Part shown: positions 13,801 to 28,334 of the stretch, in pieces
Numbering within the stretch: position 1 is the stretch's first letter
Layout: every line of letters starts with the position of its first letter
DNA from: Zonotrichia leucophrys gambelii
Taxonomy: Eukaryota; Chordata; Aves; Passeriformes; Passerellidae
NCBI RefSeq assembly: GCF_028769735.1
Contig: NC_088173.1
Span: 65,937,963 to 66,001,962 of the forward strand
DNA: 64,000 bases
Direction of reading: 5' to 3'
The notes under the pieces: model-generated
Seen by the model: only the letters and a program-made list of their open reading frames with translations
What the model was told of the DNA's origin: nothing
Database searches by the model: none
Program-made: the position numbers and the translations under genes

Positions 13801-16432
13801 GGAGCAGGACTAAACTCAGTGCAGGCAGAAATGAAAAGTGAAAGGTTAATATTTTGGCTCCAAAGCCTTTCTGGCAGACTTGGGATTGACTTTGGATGTG
13901 TCAAGAAAAGTTTTTGGGACAAGCCCCAGAGCCAAGCATTTCTGAGCGGTTTTTGGGAAACTCAGCTGTGCAGTGTCCAGCTTGAGAAGGAGGGATCTGA
14001 TGGTTCACCTTGTGAGAATTCAGGTCCCTTTGCAGGGATGGAAGGAGTTAACTCAGTACCCCACTTCCTACACATAGGAGCAATGAGCAAATCCTTCTCA
14101 AAGTATTTCTCCCCAGCAAGATACCTCAGCAAGACAATTCTCATTCCAGCAGGAGCGTCTGGGCCACGTTATCATCGGAGATGTTTTTGTGTTTCTGCTA
14201 TTGAGCTCTAATTGCTTCCAGTGAAATCACTCCCAGTGGAAAATCAGTGACAATTTTGTCACTTACTTCAGTTGCACTGAGATTTCTCACATGTGAGAGC
14301 TGAGATGTCAGCCTGCCTCTTCAGAAAGGCCTGGGAATCCACTGACATGAGGACACACCGTGCTTGAACATGTGTTCATCAGTCAGACCTCAAAGCTGGC
14401 TTCATTCAGGGTAAAACTCTTCTCCTTTCCCTATAGGGAAAATGAGTTCCTCACTGAAATCTGTGGGGTAAATATAGTATAACAGAATATAAACTCTGTC
14501 AGAAAATCAGCCTTTAAAGTGTATTCTGATTTTATAGACATTAGCTCAGATCCAGAGTGTGCTGAAGACAAAGACTCTGCAGCTTAGAAATTGCACTTAA
14601 AATGTGAAGGGAGATCTTGGTAGTATGGGACATAAAACTGAAAAAAAGCAAATTAAGCATTGCCATGCAGTTAGGTACACAACTCAGCTGTGAATCCTCT
14701 GCTACTCTGTCTTCAAGGCCAGTCTGCCTCTCCTGCTACCCTCTCACTTAGCTGAAGGTTGAAAACACGCACCTGAAATGTAGGAGATCAAACCCAAGAT
14801 TTGAAAACAGTATTCCTCCTCCAGCTCACCCCTCCTTTTGTCCACCAACCTGATGGGTATTTGACTGTGTACAGAAAGTGATAGGAATTCAATAGGGTGT
14901 ATCTCCTCAATAACCTAAAGGTTATCTGACCTCACAAAGAAAGCATGAACTGATAGCCCAGCCTCAGATGAGCTGGAGGAGAGGTTCTCTGCAAGGACAC
15001 GTGTCTGTAGCTGATCAAAGGACCATGTCCCAGTTATCTGAACATCCCTTTGGTCCACGGGTAGGAGTGGGAGAGGAATGGCTCTTCTGGGAATCCCATG
15101 AGGTCCATGCATGTCTCCAGGTATCTGAGCTCTGCCAGGTCTTGGCAGGTTTGCTTAGACTTTCTAGCAGAAAATGAGGCACCTGCTGTGTCAGATGGCA
15201 GCTGAGAAGAAGTCTGGAGCCTGTGTGCAGAATTCAGGCACCTCATCATCCAGCCCATTTCCCAAGGCCTATCTGGAATATGATTCCTTCATTTCCCTGA
15301 AATGCTGCCCTGAGCTCAGACTTGCAAAGAGGCAGAGCTCAGATCAGATGGTGAAGCCTCAGGGAACTCTGCTGCACCAGCACGTCTCCAGGTGCTGTGG
15401 TCCAGAGGTGTTCAGCATCCAGATGTGCAAGATTCACACTTCTTCAAGCTGGCTGTGGTCTGCCCTGTGTGAGTTAATTGCACTTTTTTTCACTGCAAAA
15501 CATTCCTTCCACTTGCTAATCAGGGCAGGGATAGCTGCATCTGTTGATTAAGGAGAAACCTGTGATTAATTGATCCTTTGTGGATGGATCAGGGCAATAG
15601 CAACTCGGTTGTTGAAGGAACACACAAGCTTCAGACTCCAAGTTGGCTACCTCCCACTTGTACTACACCCTCGACACTCAGCCTGTGAGAGCCTTTTTTC
15701 ACCCCCAGACTTTGGCAAAAGAGCAATGGAAAACAGAACATTTTCAGCATGTAGGAGTGTTTACTCTTGTCATGACACAATTTGGGATTTTCCATTTGAG
15801 CTTGAAAAACAAACCCTAAACAGAATTTATTAGGAAAATAGTAGCTATGAGGTAAACTTGCATCAATGAACGCCAAGAGGTCAAAGAGACGACACATGAC
15901 ATTTTGGTTGAATATTCTGTGTGTTCCTAGAAGCAGTGTGAAAACTGTCTCACAAAGTATTTGCTGGAACATTATAGTGACTGGGGAATAGGGTGAGTTC
16001 AGAAAGTTCCTGAAAGCAAAGCCTTGTTCTGCTCACTTATTACAGAGGCCTTTTCTTTATCCACCAACACTGAGTGCTCCACATGCCAAGGCTGGGCATT
16101 GCCAGGGCATGCAGACACCAGCATGGCCAAGCTGCCAGCAGGAGCCACAGGATGCAGGACAGGCTGGTGTTGCAGACATCCCTGCTCCAGCCTGGCTGGA
16201 GAATAACTCTGGTTTTTCCCATGCTGCTCCCAAATTAAGCAGTCACAATTCCTCCTGAAAGCAGCCCTAACCACCCTGCCAATGCAGGGCTGCTTCTGGT
16301 GAAGGTGCTCTGCTCCCATGAACAGGGACAGAAATCCACTCAGCCAGCAAAAGGGGAAGCACAACTGATGGTGAAAGCTGAACATGAGGAAGAGGAGGGT
16401 AACCATCACTCCTTGCTTCAAGTTCTGTCATA
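7894..16432. other. Noncoding, mostly unique sequence
   Basis: No recognised exon. There are small A-rich runs (for example 11591-11622) and a short tandem repeat at 8499-8534. The longest frames, 13642-14211 on plus (189 codons) and 10500-10159 on minus (113 codons), have no family resemblance that I can name. Confidence 0.55.
8499..8534. repeat. Short tandem repeat of GAATCCAT-type unit
   Basis: ATTCCATGAGAATCCATGAG is followed by further near copies, with a unit of about 11 bases and roughly three copies. Confidence 0.8.
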
Positions 16433-16500
16433 TCACAGAATCACAGAATCATTAAGGTTGGAAAGGACCTGTAAGATCATTGAGTCCAACCATTAAACTG
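16433..16500 (-). mobile_element. CR1 LINE, short 3'-terminal fragment
   Basis: Two CACAGAAT terminal units are followed by AAGGTTGGAAAGGACC and GATCATTGAGTCCAACC, the reverse complement of the CR1 3' end. Only about 65 bp remain. Confidence 0.88.
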
Positions 16501-19500
16501 TTAACTGATTGTTGCCCTCTGTAATTATGAACCTTTACAGTGCACATCCCTCATCTTTACATCATACTCATTTTTACTCTTGCTTTGTATTTTAAACTCC
16601 AGGAGTTCTGTGCTTAAGAAGAATTTCACATGCCATGAGATTGCTAATGAAGATCACAAATCAGACAATTCCTTTACTTAGACAGCATCTGGAGGCTGGG
16701 TAAATCCTGTCTTGTCAGAGCTCTGCATTCCTGGGTTACTAGCTGTCCACCAGAATCTTGCTCTTGTCCATCTACAGGATGCCTTGGCATCTTCTGAATA
16801 GAAATATTAAATACATAAATTATCATACATAACTCTATGTTTTAATAGTTTAACATATTCCAGTAACTCTGCAAAATTTATATGTATTGTTATATCCCCT
16901 TTCTTCCAATTCTGCTTATTGTTTCAGTGTTAATAATGCCATTTCCATGTCTGCATTTCCAGAAATTATTCTCCCTGGTTTACACTGTAGTACAGAGTGT
17001 TTGCAGATGATGAATGAAATGTACTGAGATTGTGAGAAGGGAATTTGAAGAAAGTCACCAACTGAGACAAACAGGGCAAATTATCATCTCTACTATCACT
17101 AGAGCACTCCAAAAATATTAAGGTTTGAGTATTGTGTAGAACTATTTTGCAAAGAAGTAAAACACTACAATGTGCCCTCTCTCTTCAGTAAATAGGGAAA
17201 ATACTCCTACAAACACAAGGTATTCATAGACAATGGGTTGAAACCCAGTGATTTAGGAGAACTCACATACCAGGGTTGGGTGTGCTGGTTTTCATGGCTG
17301 TGATAACCACACTGCGATAACCAACAGGTCTCTTTGTAAGCTGCAAATGCTACAGAACACTGAGGTGTGCCCAGGGGCCCCTGGAAGATATCAAAATGTG
17401 ATTCAACATTTTTCTGTGTATCTCTCATATGAGATTCAAATTCACATACTTTATGAGATTTAATTTACAATGCCAGAAACCAGAGAGAATGAGAAAGGTG
17501 GGAAAGAAAAGATGAAAAAATTTCCAGCTGCATCCGAATGACCTTGGAGGGTAAAGCCACAACTCTGTCAGCACATTTCCATGGACTGGACTGTAAACAG
17601 ATGATCAGGTGTACAGACCACAGGTCACATCATGATGGCTGACTGGGAATGTTCTGGTGGGACTGACAACCCCAGCTGCTCTGATTGGCCTCACACATTA
17701 GCACAGGTAAGAATATTTACCCAGAGTCAGAGGTGAAATGAAGCAATTCCCCTGCTCCCCGTGCTCATGCTCTAAATCTCAATTAATTCTGAAAAATAGG
17801 AGTTTGGAGAATTTATAGTCGTTTTTTCTTTGCATCATCTGTGATAACTTAAGATGTCCAGTAAGATTTCAAAGTTGAAATCCTGTTAGGATCAGAGCGT
17901 ATTTGAGCATCCAGACTCCAAAAAGAACACAGGTTCAGGTGTCCTTATGTGCAAAATGTAGGCGCACTGAGTGCTTCAGATGTAACCCTAAATTTTCCCC
18001 TAAACATTTTGACTGGTACTGTCAGCTACATTTCTAACAGCAGCCTTTCTACCAAGCAATAAAATCAAACTGAAGCCAAGGTTCAGGGGTGAATATAAAA
18101 CCATTGGTCTGAGCAGAGGTCCAGTGGCAAGCTCCTACTCAGACCAGTGGGGATGCAAAGGTAAAACTGGCTTCCCTGATATCCCAGTGGCTGGAGAATA
18201 ATCTACAAGAGAATAAAAATCCTGAACCCTGGTAACTTTTTACAAATGTATGTCATACAGACTGACATGGAAGGATCTCTAGACTTTAGATGAACACTTA
18301 ATTGAGATGCTTCAATTGCTGGGCTATCACTACCCCACATTTCAGAAGGCGCAAAATTGCAAACACAGACCCATATTTAGCCTTTCCTTGGGGTTAATTA
18401 GGAGGGCTCCCCATATGTTGTCTGGTTCACACCCTTTCTTAAGTGGTCTGTGAAGTGCATGGGCTAAAGCCCCCAAATCACAGGTCTGGATCTCTTTCTA
18501 GAAATTAAGCATTTCAGGCTGAGCATCTAAATGTCTGACATTTTTCAATCTAAATCTCTTATTAGTTCTAGTTCTGAACCTCCAAATGCACCTTTGATAA
18601 TTAGAGTCAGGGAAAATCTTATTCCATCCCTGTGAAGAGCCACATCTGCACCTCTGCAAGAGCAACAGAGGATAAGTGCCTGGTTGAGGCATCTGTCAGT
18701 GGCAGAATGTGACACCCAGATGTTAGATGTTTGTGATGAGCACTCGGTTTTAACTACAGGGCTTTAAAATGTCAATTTTGAACAACCAGGTCTAGCCACT
18801 GCTGACACAGGGGAGCACGGAGTTCTAGGACTGATATAAAGAGGGAAGAAGAATCCAGTCCTCTCTGCTCTCTCCCAAATCCTGCCTTGTGCACCCTGGC
18901 CAGATCTGGCTGGTGTGTGGAGGCATTCCTAACAATCCCTCAGCAGATCCCAACAAAAAGACAAATGGAGGTCAAGGCAGGTCCCCACCCTCCCATTCTT
19001 TGATGCTGCCCCCTCCCCATGCCCCCACTCCAACCCTTGATGCAAATGGGTCAAGACTCACTCTCCATATGGGGCAATGAATGCTATTTTTAATTTTTGA
19101 AAGTTAAACCATCTCTGAAGCTGGATTAGTGGTGGAAGATCCCCCTAAACTACAGGCACGTAAACTGAGGGTGGACAGCTGCTCTGAAGTTCCTGGCTGG
19201 GAACCCAAGCCCTAAACACACTGGATGCACATACATGGCTTCTTGGCTGCCCCTTTTGTGCCCATCTGTCACGATGGCACCCTGCCTGCTTAGGAGCTGG
19301 TCAGATCTTTGCCCTTGGGTAAGATACCAGGCAAGGGTGGATGTATAAGGACAGCCTGCATGTGGGGGCAAGAGATCTCTTCCCCAGGAAAGGCCTTCTC
19401 CTGCTCAGCTTGGTGTGGTGGTGCATCCTCACCCTCCAGGTACAGCTGTTTGATTGTTGCCCTACTTATAACTGAGGGAGCCAAGGAGATGAAAAGGGGC

Positions 19501-22500
19501 CTGGAAAGTTCTGGCTGTCAACAATGAGCCAGGTTGGATTACAGAACATTCCTGAAATACATGCAGTCACCAATGGGGGCATCACCATGATGGTCCCACC
19601 CACTGCAGCTCTGCATGACAGGCACCAGGACCAGGGCACAAATCAAATTTCAAAGGATTGCGCACATCTGAGCCCAAGATACCGCTTGTACATTTGCCTC
19701 AAGAAGAGAGCCAAGGGACACAGCCCTTCCTGAACTTTAGTAGGGTACACAGTGCCCTTTCACACGACAGAGTAACCATGCCAGTGAAAAGTGGGGATTT
19801 TATGATGTTCCTTTCAGATATATTCATCTCCCTTTGTTTAGAATGGGAGAATCCACTTAATTTGAATACTGAGGGTTTATGGGCTTCTCTTTTCCCTTGC
19901 CCAAATTATTTTTTTCCCAGAAGCAAAGATTTTGAGTTTGTGAGACAAGTAATTTTTGGCTGGATGCTGAAACAGGCATGCAGTGATCTGCCTTTGTATT
20001 TATCAGAGACCTCAGCTGACATCTAAGCCGTGGTCACTCTTCAGGGGAGCATAAAATATAAAAACATCATATGGACGAAGGCAAAATAATAATATTGTCC
20101 TTCAACTGACTACCAAGAGTTGGATAAAATTGTTTATTTGTGCTCACAATAGAAAGTTTTATTTTGGTAAGGCCAATTAGATATCAGTGAGACAAGTCTT
20201 CCTTTCTTAGAATAATCTCAAATATATTTGCATCATTTCAGGCTGGTAAAAATGCTACTTTTGCTGCTTTTCTCTCTAAACCTTTCCCAGCACCTGATGA
20301 CTATATTTCAAGTTGATCTTCTTAGTTCAGCAAAAACTTAAGGAAAAGAAAACGGTTTTGATGTCCCCTGGGAAACTGTCATCAGGGAAACGATCCCCCC
20401 AAATCCAAGATCCTGGCTCAGGAGAGCAGGACCATGTTGGACCCAGTGAGGGTGCCACAACCCCCTGTCCCAGTAAATCTGCACCAATTTCCACAGTGCC
20501 AGGCAGCCCCCAGGCCCTGTGTGAGCTGCAGGGCCCAAAAGGCCTCAGCAGGCCGGGGCAGGCGGCTGGCAGCCCTTCAGAGGCCATTCCTGCTCGATGA
20601 TACACACGTCCCCAAGGGTAGGCCTTGGAAGGGCAGCTGAAGGTCTGGATCCCACTGAAACCCTATAGTCTCCTTGTCCCCCCAGGCTTCTACATAAATT
20701 GGGAATAACAGGAAATCTCCAGCTTAGAGGAGCGCTGTGGGGCTCTTGGGTGCTGATGTAATTGCATCTATTTATGTGCTTCAGGTGGACGGAGCTGATG
20801 CATTACCCACCACGGCCCTCTCGCAGTCCAAACCAGCCTCCAGCCTGTGCACACTTTGCTGGAGCCTGCTGGCCCCTGTCCCATCACTAACAGCTATTGA
20901 GAGAGCGCTTTGAGACTCTCTGGTGGAGCCTCTATGGCTCTGTCACCAGCATGAGACAGCATTTTAATGAAAGCACAAACATTTTAATGGTTTTCCTCAC
21001 CCCCAGCAGCCAGGAGCCCTTGGTGTGCACCCCTGGCTCTGGGGCTGTGGTGCAGGGTGCTGTCCCACAGACCTGCCCCAGGAGCCAGGAGTGGACAACG
21101 TGTGCAGTTTCTGACCGTAGGCCATTTCCCTCACTCTAATCAAGTCTGACAAGCCCAGTTTCTCCTTACACGTTGAGCTCATATGAGAAAATTTTATTCC
21201 AGCTGCCATTGTATAGTCAGAAGTATTATAGGTTTTGTTCTTCCTTGCCAGGTAGTGTTTTTTCTCTAATTGGATCCATAAGAATGCCCTTACCTCTGAG
21301 ATGAGTCAGGCTTTTGCCAAGTCTAATGTCTGCAGAGGGGATCTAACCTCATTTATACCTTACAAAGTCGTGCTTTTAATCCAGCAAAATGATTTTATCA
21401 TTGTGTTCTTTGGAAGAGTGATACGAGATAGAAGCCACCGAGGTGACCTCATAACTCTTAAGTAGTTAATGACATGAACTCCTCTTCCCAGAGAAATCTT
21501 CTTTCAGTGTTGTGTCTGCGGGCTGTGCTTTGTAAAATGCTGATCCTGACAGGTGCCTAAACACAGTGGGTGCACACCTTGGAGGTGAAACAGCCAGAGA
21601 AATGCCTGTTGTGTGCAGGCTGGCAGGATTTAGCTGTAGGTGAGATGTCTGGCTGTGCAGCACGTTCCAAGTTTAGCTGCTTGTGCTCAGAGTGCACTTC
21701 TTACATATGTGTGTATATGTACACACAGACACTTTGGTGCCCAGCAAACCATCCTTATCTTCTCACAAAACATGCCAAGGAGTTAAAAATAGCTCTATCC
21801 CAGCTTCTCAGCCTTTCAGTGTCCATAGGCACAATGAATATTCATGTGAAGGACCCCTCCTTCCCTGTGGTGGTGCCTCTCTATGTCTTGACCACTGTGA
21901 AACGTGTCATGAGGTGAAATCTGAGGTCACACATCCAAAAATCATGTCCCCAGACTTCAGCTGCACACACAGACAGCAGCTGAGCCAGGGCTGGAGCATC
22001 TCACTTTTGCACTTAGGACTACAGGGAGTTTCCTCTTCATTTTGTGGAGTGAAGTCAAGAGCACAGATACTTCTTTTCCAAAATGCCTTCTGCTTGTTAA
22101 ATCATATTTCTGTTGGCAGCTGAGAGCCTTTGACCTCTCTGAGCAGCAAGTTCTTTCCAGAAGAATGTTTATATCTAGACTGGCTAGTTCATTACCACAC
22201 AAAGATCACTTCTTTGTTGAGAATGGGTAGAGCATGGTTAAAAACAAAGGAAATTGGTCCTTTTTGGGCAGGAAATCATGGAAATTCAGCAGAATGAAGT
22301 CACTGAAACGCTGCTGCCTTCAGCGACATGAGACAGGAAAGGCACAACACAAAGCTTCAATGTGATGCTGCCAGGTAATAGCCAGGGCTGAAATCACTCC
22401 TGAACCAAAGACCCAGGGAATCCAAGGCTGAGGGCTGCCAGTTCTGTCTGAACCCTTTCTCAAAGATTCAAACACCAAACAGACCTGGGAAAGCTTTTTG

Positions 22501-25500
22501 AGTTAATGCAGGTTTGAGGAACTCTGCCCTACAGAACACTTGCAGGCAGCTACGCTTCCATTTCAGGCTGACTATTGGGATGACACAGAAAAAAAGGGGG
22601 GAAACACAGGGATATGTCCATGATGTCTGCCTTACACAATACCTTCCAGAAGAAAGGCCAGGATTTCTAACTTCTTGGACATACTCACCCAAAAACTTGC
22701 CAAAGCTTTTCATTCTCTGTGCTGTGAACAGGAATAAGGTAATGGTAACGGGAGGTGAAATTCAATTAGGTGGAACAAAAGGGACCTTTTATGGATTTTC
22801 CATCATAAATCCTTTACTCAGATTTTATTTTTGGGGGGGAGGGGGGAATCATACTGTTTAAAGAAATGAGGCATAACTTATAAACCAGTAACGGTGATTA
22901 AATAAACATAAATCTGCACTTAGCGAAAATCTGGTGCAAATGCAACAGCAGCACAATCTGCCATTGTCCTTTTGCCAGGAAGACTGCTTAAAAGTAATGG
23001 GCAAAAAAACTGCTCTTACTTAGGCATCATCTAGGCACCAGATGGATGCCAAATGGCATTTGGGATTTTAAATCACTGTCTATGTACTAAGTTCAATGAA
23101 TCTCAAGCAAGGGACCATTTCCATTCCTTAGAACTTCTGCACTTAATTCATGCTGACTTTCATCTCTTCCTGTCCCAATATGATGAGGAATTACAAGTCA
23201 TAAATCTGGGCTTTGTCCATTAATACTGAGGATGGATTTAAATCCGACTGATGTCAGGGCAGTTGCTGTAAATTTAGACCCTGAATACTCTCTTCATTAT
23301 ATTATTTTCAATTTTTCCCTGGCACATCTCAGAACATTTTAACTACATAAATATTGTCACACTGATGCTTTTATGCCACTGTATAAATCAGTGGTGCTTC
23401 TACATCATCTGTTTTCCTCCACCCTCAAAACCTCAAATAGTAAAATGAGGAAAGTGAGCATGCAGCACCCAGTATGTCTGTTTTCTTTCCTTATCCTTGA
23501 GTTATAGGTCCAGAAAGAACAGGGTCATGATCCCACCAAAAACTTCTGGTAGGTGACCCAATTTTAGCTGGTGCTGTGGCCAAAGGCAATGTGGGGTGTC
23601 TGAAGGCTTTGGGGATGCCCGTGCTGGAGAGTTTTCTGCCCTCCCTTTGAGTGAGCCCCTGCTGGACCAAGGAGGAGGATGAAACTATCATGTCCCACTT
23701 CCCACCATCCAGTTTCACATTATTCCAATACCAGTGATGCTTCTCAAAAATCTTGGTCAGAGCCACGGCCTCTGTGCTTTCCTCTGGGGCATTCATAACC
23801 ATTGGGTTGTACATTTTCCACTGCACCCCAACCAAAGTAATGGCTCATTGCTCAGCATCTTTTGCACAAGCAAGGCCTGCCAGATCCCCTGGCACTGCAG
23901 CCAGACCTGGGGGTGATATGAACACTGGATCTGTTTCTCCAGGTGGTGGATGAGCTGCAGCCATGGCCCCCAAGAGGCAAGCAGAGATTTCTTTTCCAAC
24001 TAGAGATATTCCATGTTCTGTGCTTATCTCCATGCTGGCTCCTATCTCCCTCAGGAGAAAAGAAAATGGGTCCTGCACTGATTAGTTGGCTTAAATTCCT
24101 CTTCCCTGGAGAAGAGAATATGGCAACAAGGATGTCTGTCTTCTTGTAGGGTCCAAATCCCTTAGGTAGAGCAGCTTTTGGACACAAAAATAACACATGC
24201 TTTATTACAGAAAATCACACCCCACCCACTTCAGAAGAGGGAAACACATATTTTTCCTTTCCTCCAGAAGCCCACAGCAGCCCAGGCCTTGGAGGGGGAG
24301 GATGTGGCCACACCAATCACCCATCCCAGGCAGCATTTACTGCTCCTGCCCCCAGACATGCTGGTCACACATACATGAGGGCTTAGAGTGGCCCATGGCT
24401 AAATGTGCAATTTAAAACCCATCCAGTTGCATTCTTGGAAACATTCTCCCCCAAGTCAAACCAACAAAAACATCTGTTCCAAACACCAATAAAGGCACAA
24501 GGAATTGCCTCACTCTTCTATGGCTCCAGGGTTGCAGCATGGCCAAACAAAGAGGGAGGCATGGAAAGGGCAGGATGCAAAACTGCAGCACTTACTGTCA
24601 CCTCAGAGGAGGCTTGGGGGTCCCTGGGTTCAAGGAGGAGGTCACAGCAGCAGAGCTGTCCTAAATATCACCTATAAAGATGGCAGGCTGATGTCACACA
24701 GGACTCAATCTCGTTCTTGGTGAAATCAGTGTCAGGGCTTCTCCTGACTCCCACTGAATGAAGGCTCCTGCAGTGACCCCCGAGTACAACAGGACATCCG
24801 TGTGTCCCAGTGTCCAGCTGTCCTCACAGCAGCACACCTGTGCACTGGTGACACGGTGAGTCCACCACAGACACAATTATGCACCCACACATTCACAGGT
24901 GTTAGGTCTGCAAAAAATCTGGTTTTAAACTTGATGATGAAAGTGAGCCGTGTATCTTTAAGAAGGTGGAGGCTTCTCTTGGAGAAACAATGCTTTGTTT
25001 TCATCTTTTCAAAGTGTGAACAAAAGAGTGGTAGGTTGAATTAATGTTCTTTTTTGCAGGGGTCATTATTTGCAATTTCAAGAATAGAGATCTTAAGACA
25101 AAATCAGATTCCACCTGTTCTTTAATCGGCCTTTCTTAGAATCTCTCTTTTCTTTGTAGACATGTCCACTAGTCCTTAACCTGATTTATGTGATTGGTCA
25201 ATTGTGAGTTAATGAAGGGGATAAAATGTTTTCTGGAATGCTGGGGTAATCGACAAATAGCAATGACCAGTAACTGGACCACAGCCAAGACAGGAACTTA
25301 ATCCCCTGAAGTCCAAGGGTATTGTGAAGTTGCACTGAAGTGGGAACTGAAAGAAACCACTTACATCATTCCACTTGCTTCCTTAGACTGGGACAATGCA
25401 CTCACTCCAGAAAGCATATTTGAAGAATAATTATACAGGGATAAAACAAGCTAGGAAGGAATTTCTCTACTTCTAGGCATATGTGGTTTCAAGCTCAGTT

Positions 25501-28084
25501 TAAAGGGTTTAATCCTCTTCGTTCCTGACAACATTTTGCTGTTTGATGCACTCGGTACAGGTTGTTTCTCTCAGAGGTCACAGGCTCTCATGCCATACCT
25601 CTGCCTTCCCTAGTGATGCAGAGCAGCTCCCTCACCCTCTGTCAAACATCTCCCCTGAATTCTCAGTGGCAACACAACAGCTGAATGGTTCAGCTGCAAG
25701 GATTGAAAAGCTGGGCATGAATGTGCATCCTTTGAGTGTAAAATTTAAATTAGAATACAGAGACACTCTTGCTTGCTGTGCCGTGGATTTCGTGCAAAGG
25801 TCAGAATTCATCACTGCTGGAGCCCCACTGAGTTGAGCAGGGATGAACTGCAGGAAAGCCAAGGTTTCTCAGCCTGGCTGTGTCTGGTTTTGAGCACAGA
25901 CCTCAGGACACGTGGGGGAGAAGGGGAACAGAGGATATTTCGTCGATCAGTGTTTGAAAAGTTGACACCAAGTTGATCAAAGCTCTGAAGCTCAGCAACT
26001 CAGCAGGGACAGAAGCACAGCCCCTGCCAGACAGCCAAGATGTGAATTACCACACCTTGTTGGGTGCACTGTGGGCGACCCATGAGTGATGGCAAGAGGA
26101 CAAAGGGGACACTGAAATATCCCCTCTGCCCGTGGTGGCTGTCACCAGCACTGAGAGCTGGCCAGGAGCAGAGGGAAGGCACCCACTTTGCCCTCAGCCT
26201 CTGGTTTTAGGAAATTTGAGCAGTTTTCCAGTGAGTTAGACTATATTTGTCCATACAAAGAGGTTTGTATGGACATATGGACACATTCAGTCCTTGTACT
26301 TGGAGTGTGCAGTGCATCTCCAGAAGGGATTTTGGGATACTGCAGGATGGCCCCTTCAATATCCAGTTAACAACCAGATGTTCAGTAATGTTTTCTCAAA
26401 TACACAAACCTTAGATCTTGCTAGAAGGAAAAAAAAAAAACCCTACAAACACACTGAAGTGACAGAAACTCCTCGTGGACTTCCAAGCTAACACCCTTCC
26501 ATGTGTTTCTGTGCTGCTTAGGATAGTTTTTCTTTCAATGAGTGGTTAATTTTTATACCATTTTAAGGATATTTTTTCCAACAAGAGGCCCTGCAGAGCC
26601 CATGTTGAACATGCAGGTGGATTGTGAGCTCTCTGGGGGGAGGACTGAGGTTTATTTGCCTCATTTGCACCTCAGACAGTGGGTCCTGATTTCACTGCTA
26701 CGACTAATTCATGTAATTGATGGGCAAATAATTGAACAGCTTAAAATGCCTGGGGAGGCCCAGGAGAAGGTTCATGTGGAGCCATTCCCTCCCCTACAGG
26801 AACAGTTGGGTCTGTAATGATGTGAGTGTTGAAGGGAGCAGGAGATGATGTTTGTGGTAATGAGATTTCCAGAGTCAGAGGCCAATGGGGAATTACAAAG
26901 GAGAATGAAGTGAGACATGAGGAGTGAGAAGAGATTAATTAGTGGTACGAAACATCCTCTTGGGACACTTTAATAAGCCAGAATCCTCATCTGTGTAAGA
27001 GCTGTGTTAATAACCCATGGCAAAGCGCTGGACAGGCCAGCACCAAGCTCTGCATCCAAATGCAGAAGCTCTTGGCCAGTCCTGGTGGCTCTTGGTCAGT
27101 CTCTCTCCCTGTCTGGCTCTGGCCTGAACTTGTGGACAACTCACCACCCCAAACTGAGTCAGCTTCCTCCTCCATATCCCCCTTGCTCCAGCTCCTTTAT
27201 GCCTTGCTCTGTGCCTTGCTTCAACAATTTTACCTCTTCATTAGCATTTAGCAAGCTAATTGCTGCTCTCCCCCGAGCTGGCTGGACACCGCTATGGGCC
27301 AGGCAGCTGCATCTCTGCTGTGCTCAGGGATTTGTTGATTAGAACAGTTACCTCATGCAGGGTGACCCGAGGAGCCCCAGCTTCCCCTGCTGCTGATGAG
27401 AAGCACATGCTGGTGGGTCTGGAGCATTTCACAGCTCATCCACAAGGCAAGGGGATGGACAGCCAGCAGTGCAAATTCCTTCTTGCTGTGGGTTCAGGAC
27501 AGATCCATGGAGACTGATGGCAATCAGCATCATAGAAAACTCTGCCAGTAGCCCAGGATCTCATTTAAGTCAAAATTAACCAATAGATGTCTTCAAAAGA
27601 CAAGGTCCTTCTAGAGAAAGACTGGAAAAGATGGTGTTGGCTGGGTGAGGTCTGGGAGGTTAAGAGGTGGTATTTATCTAATTTCTAATAGAAATTATTT
27701 ATCTAATTTCTAAAATAGACTTACAAGAATTATTGTAGAAATGCCTTGGGGAGAAATAGAAATAAAAACTCTTCTCATCGGGTTTGTGTGTGGTATGCCA
27801 AGAACATTTACTTACTTTTTGAATAAATTCAGGGGAGTTCTGTCTGCAAGGTGTATCAGAGGTTTCAGAAGAAGCTTTTGTTACTGATCAGCTTTCCAAT
27901 GCCCTGAACAAAGCTGGAACTCATTAGGTTACAGCCCAAGGTGCTCAGCCTCATCTCCACACACTTTTAATCACAGAAAAGGCTTGGAAGAGACGCCCAG
28001 AAAGGTTTTAATTATTCCTTTGTTGTCAGTCCATAAATGCCGTATTAAGGTCTAATCTGAATTGAGTTTAAATCAGGAATACAA
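16501..28084. other. Noncoding, mostly unique sequence
   Basis: No recognised exon or clear transposon. The only distinct structure is the hairpin at 26248-26275. A slightly GC-richer patch at about 20380-21120 has overlapping frames on both strands without any recognisable domain. Confidence 0.55.
26248..26275. other. Perfect 12-bp inverted repeat with 4-base loop
   Basis: TGTCCATACAAA at 26248-26259 and TTTGTATGGACA at 26264-26275 are exact reverse complements around GAGG. No gene is adjacent and the role is unknown. Confidence 0.85.
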
Positions 28085-28334
28085 TTGGCCTCAAGCTGCA
28101 CCTGGGGAGGTTTAGGTTAGATAATTGTAAAAATTTGCTCATGGGAGGATTGTCAAGCACTGGAACAGGCTGCCCAGGAAAGTCGTGAAGTCACCATCCT
28201 TGTAAGTGCTCAAAACCCACATGGATGTGACACTTGGGGACATGGTTCAGTGCTGGCCTTGGCAGTGTTTAGTCAATGGTTGGACTTGATGATCTTAGAG
28301 GTCTTCCCCAACCTTAATGACTCTATGATTCTAT
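28085..28334 (+). mobile_element. CR1 LINE fragment, 3' end, sense orientation
   Basis: It begins TGGCCTCAAGCTGCACC and ends with TTGGACTTGATGATCTTAGAGG and the terminal ATGATTCTAT repeat, the standard CR1 3' end. It is about 250 bp, 5'-truncated and noncoding. Confidence 0.92.

Noticed and set aside
13642..14211. 189-codon plus-strand frame
   Set aside because: No recognisable motif, no splice or promoter context, and ordinary composition for unique intergenic sequence.
20313..20640. Overlapping Pro/Ser/Gly-rich frames in a GC-richer patch
   Set aside because: Frames on both strands are similar in length and without domains; this fits GC content and not a gene.
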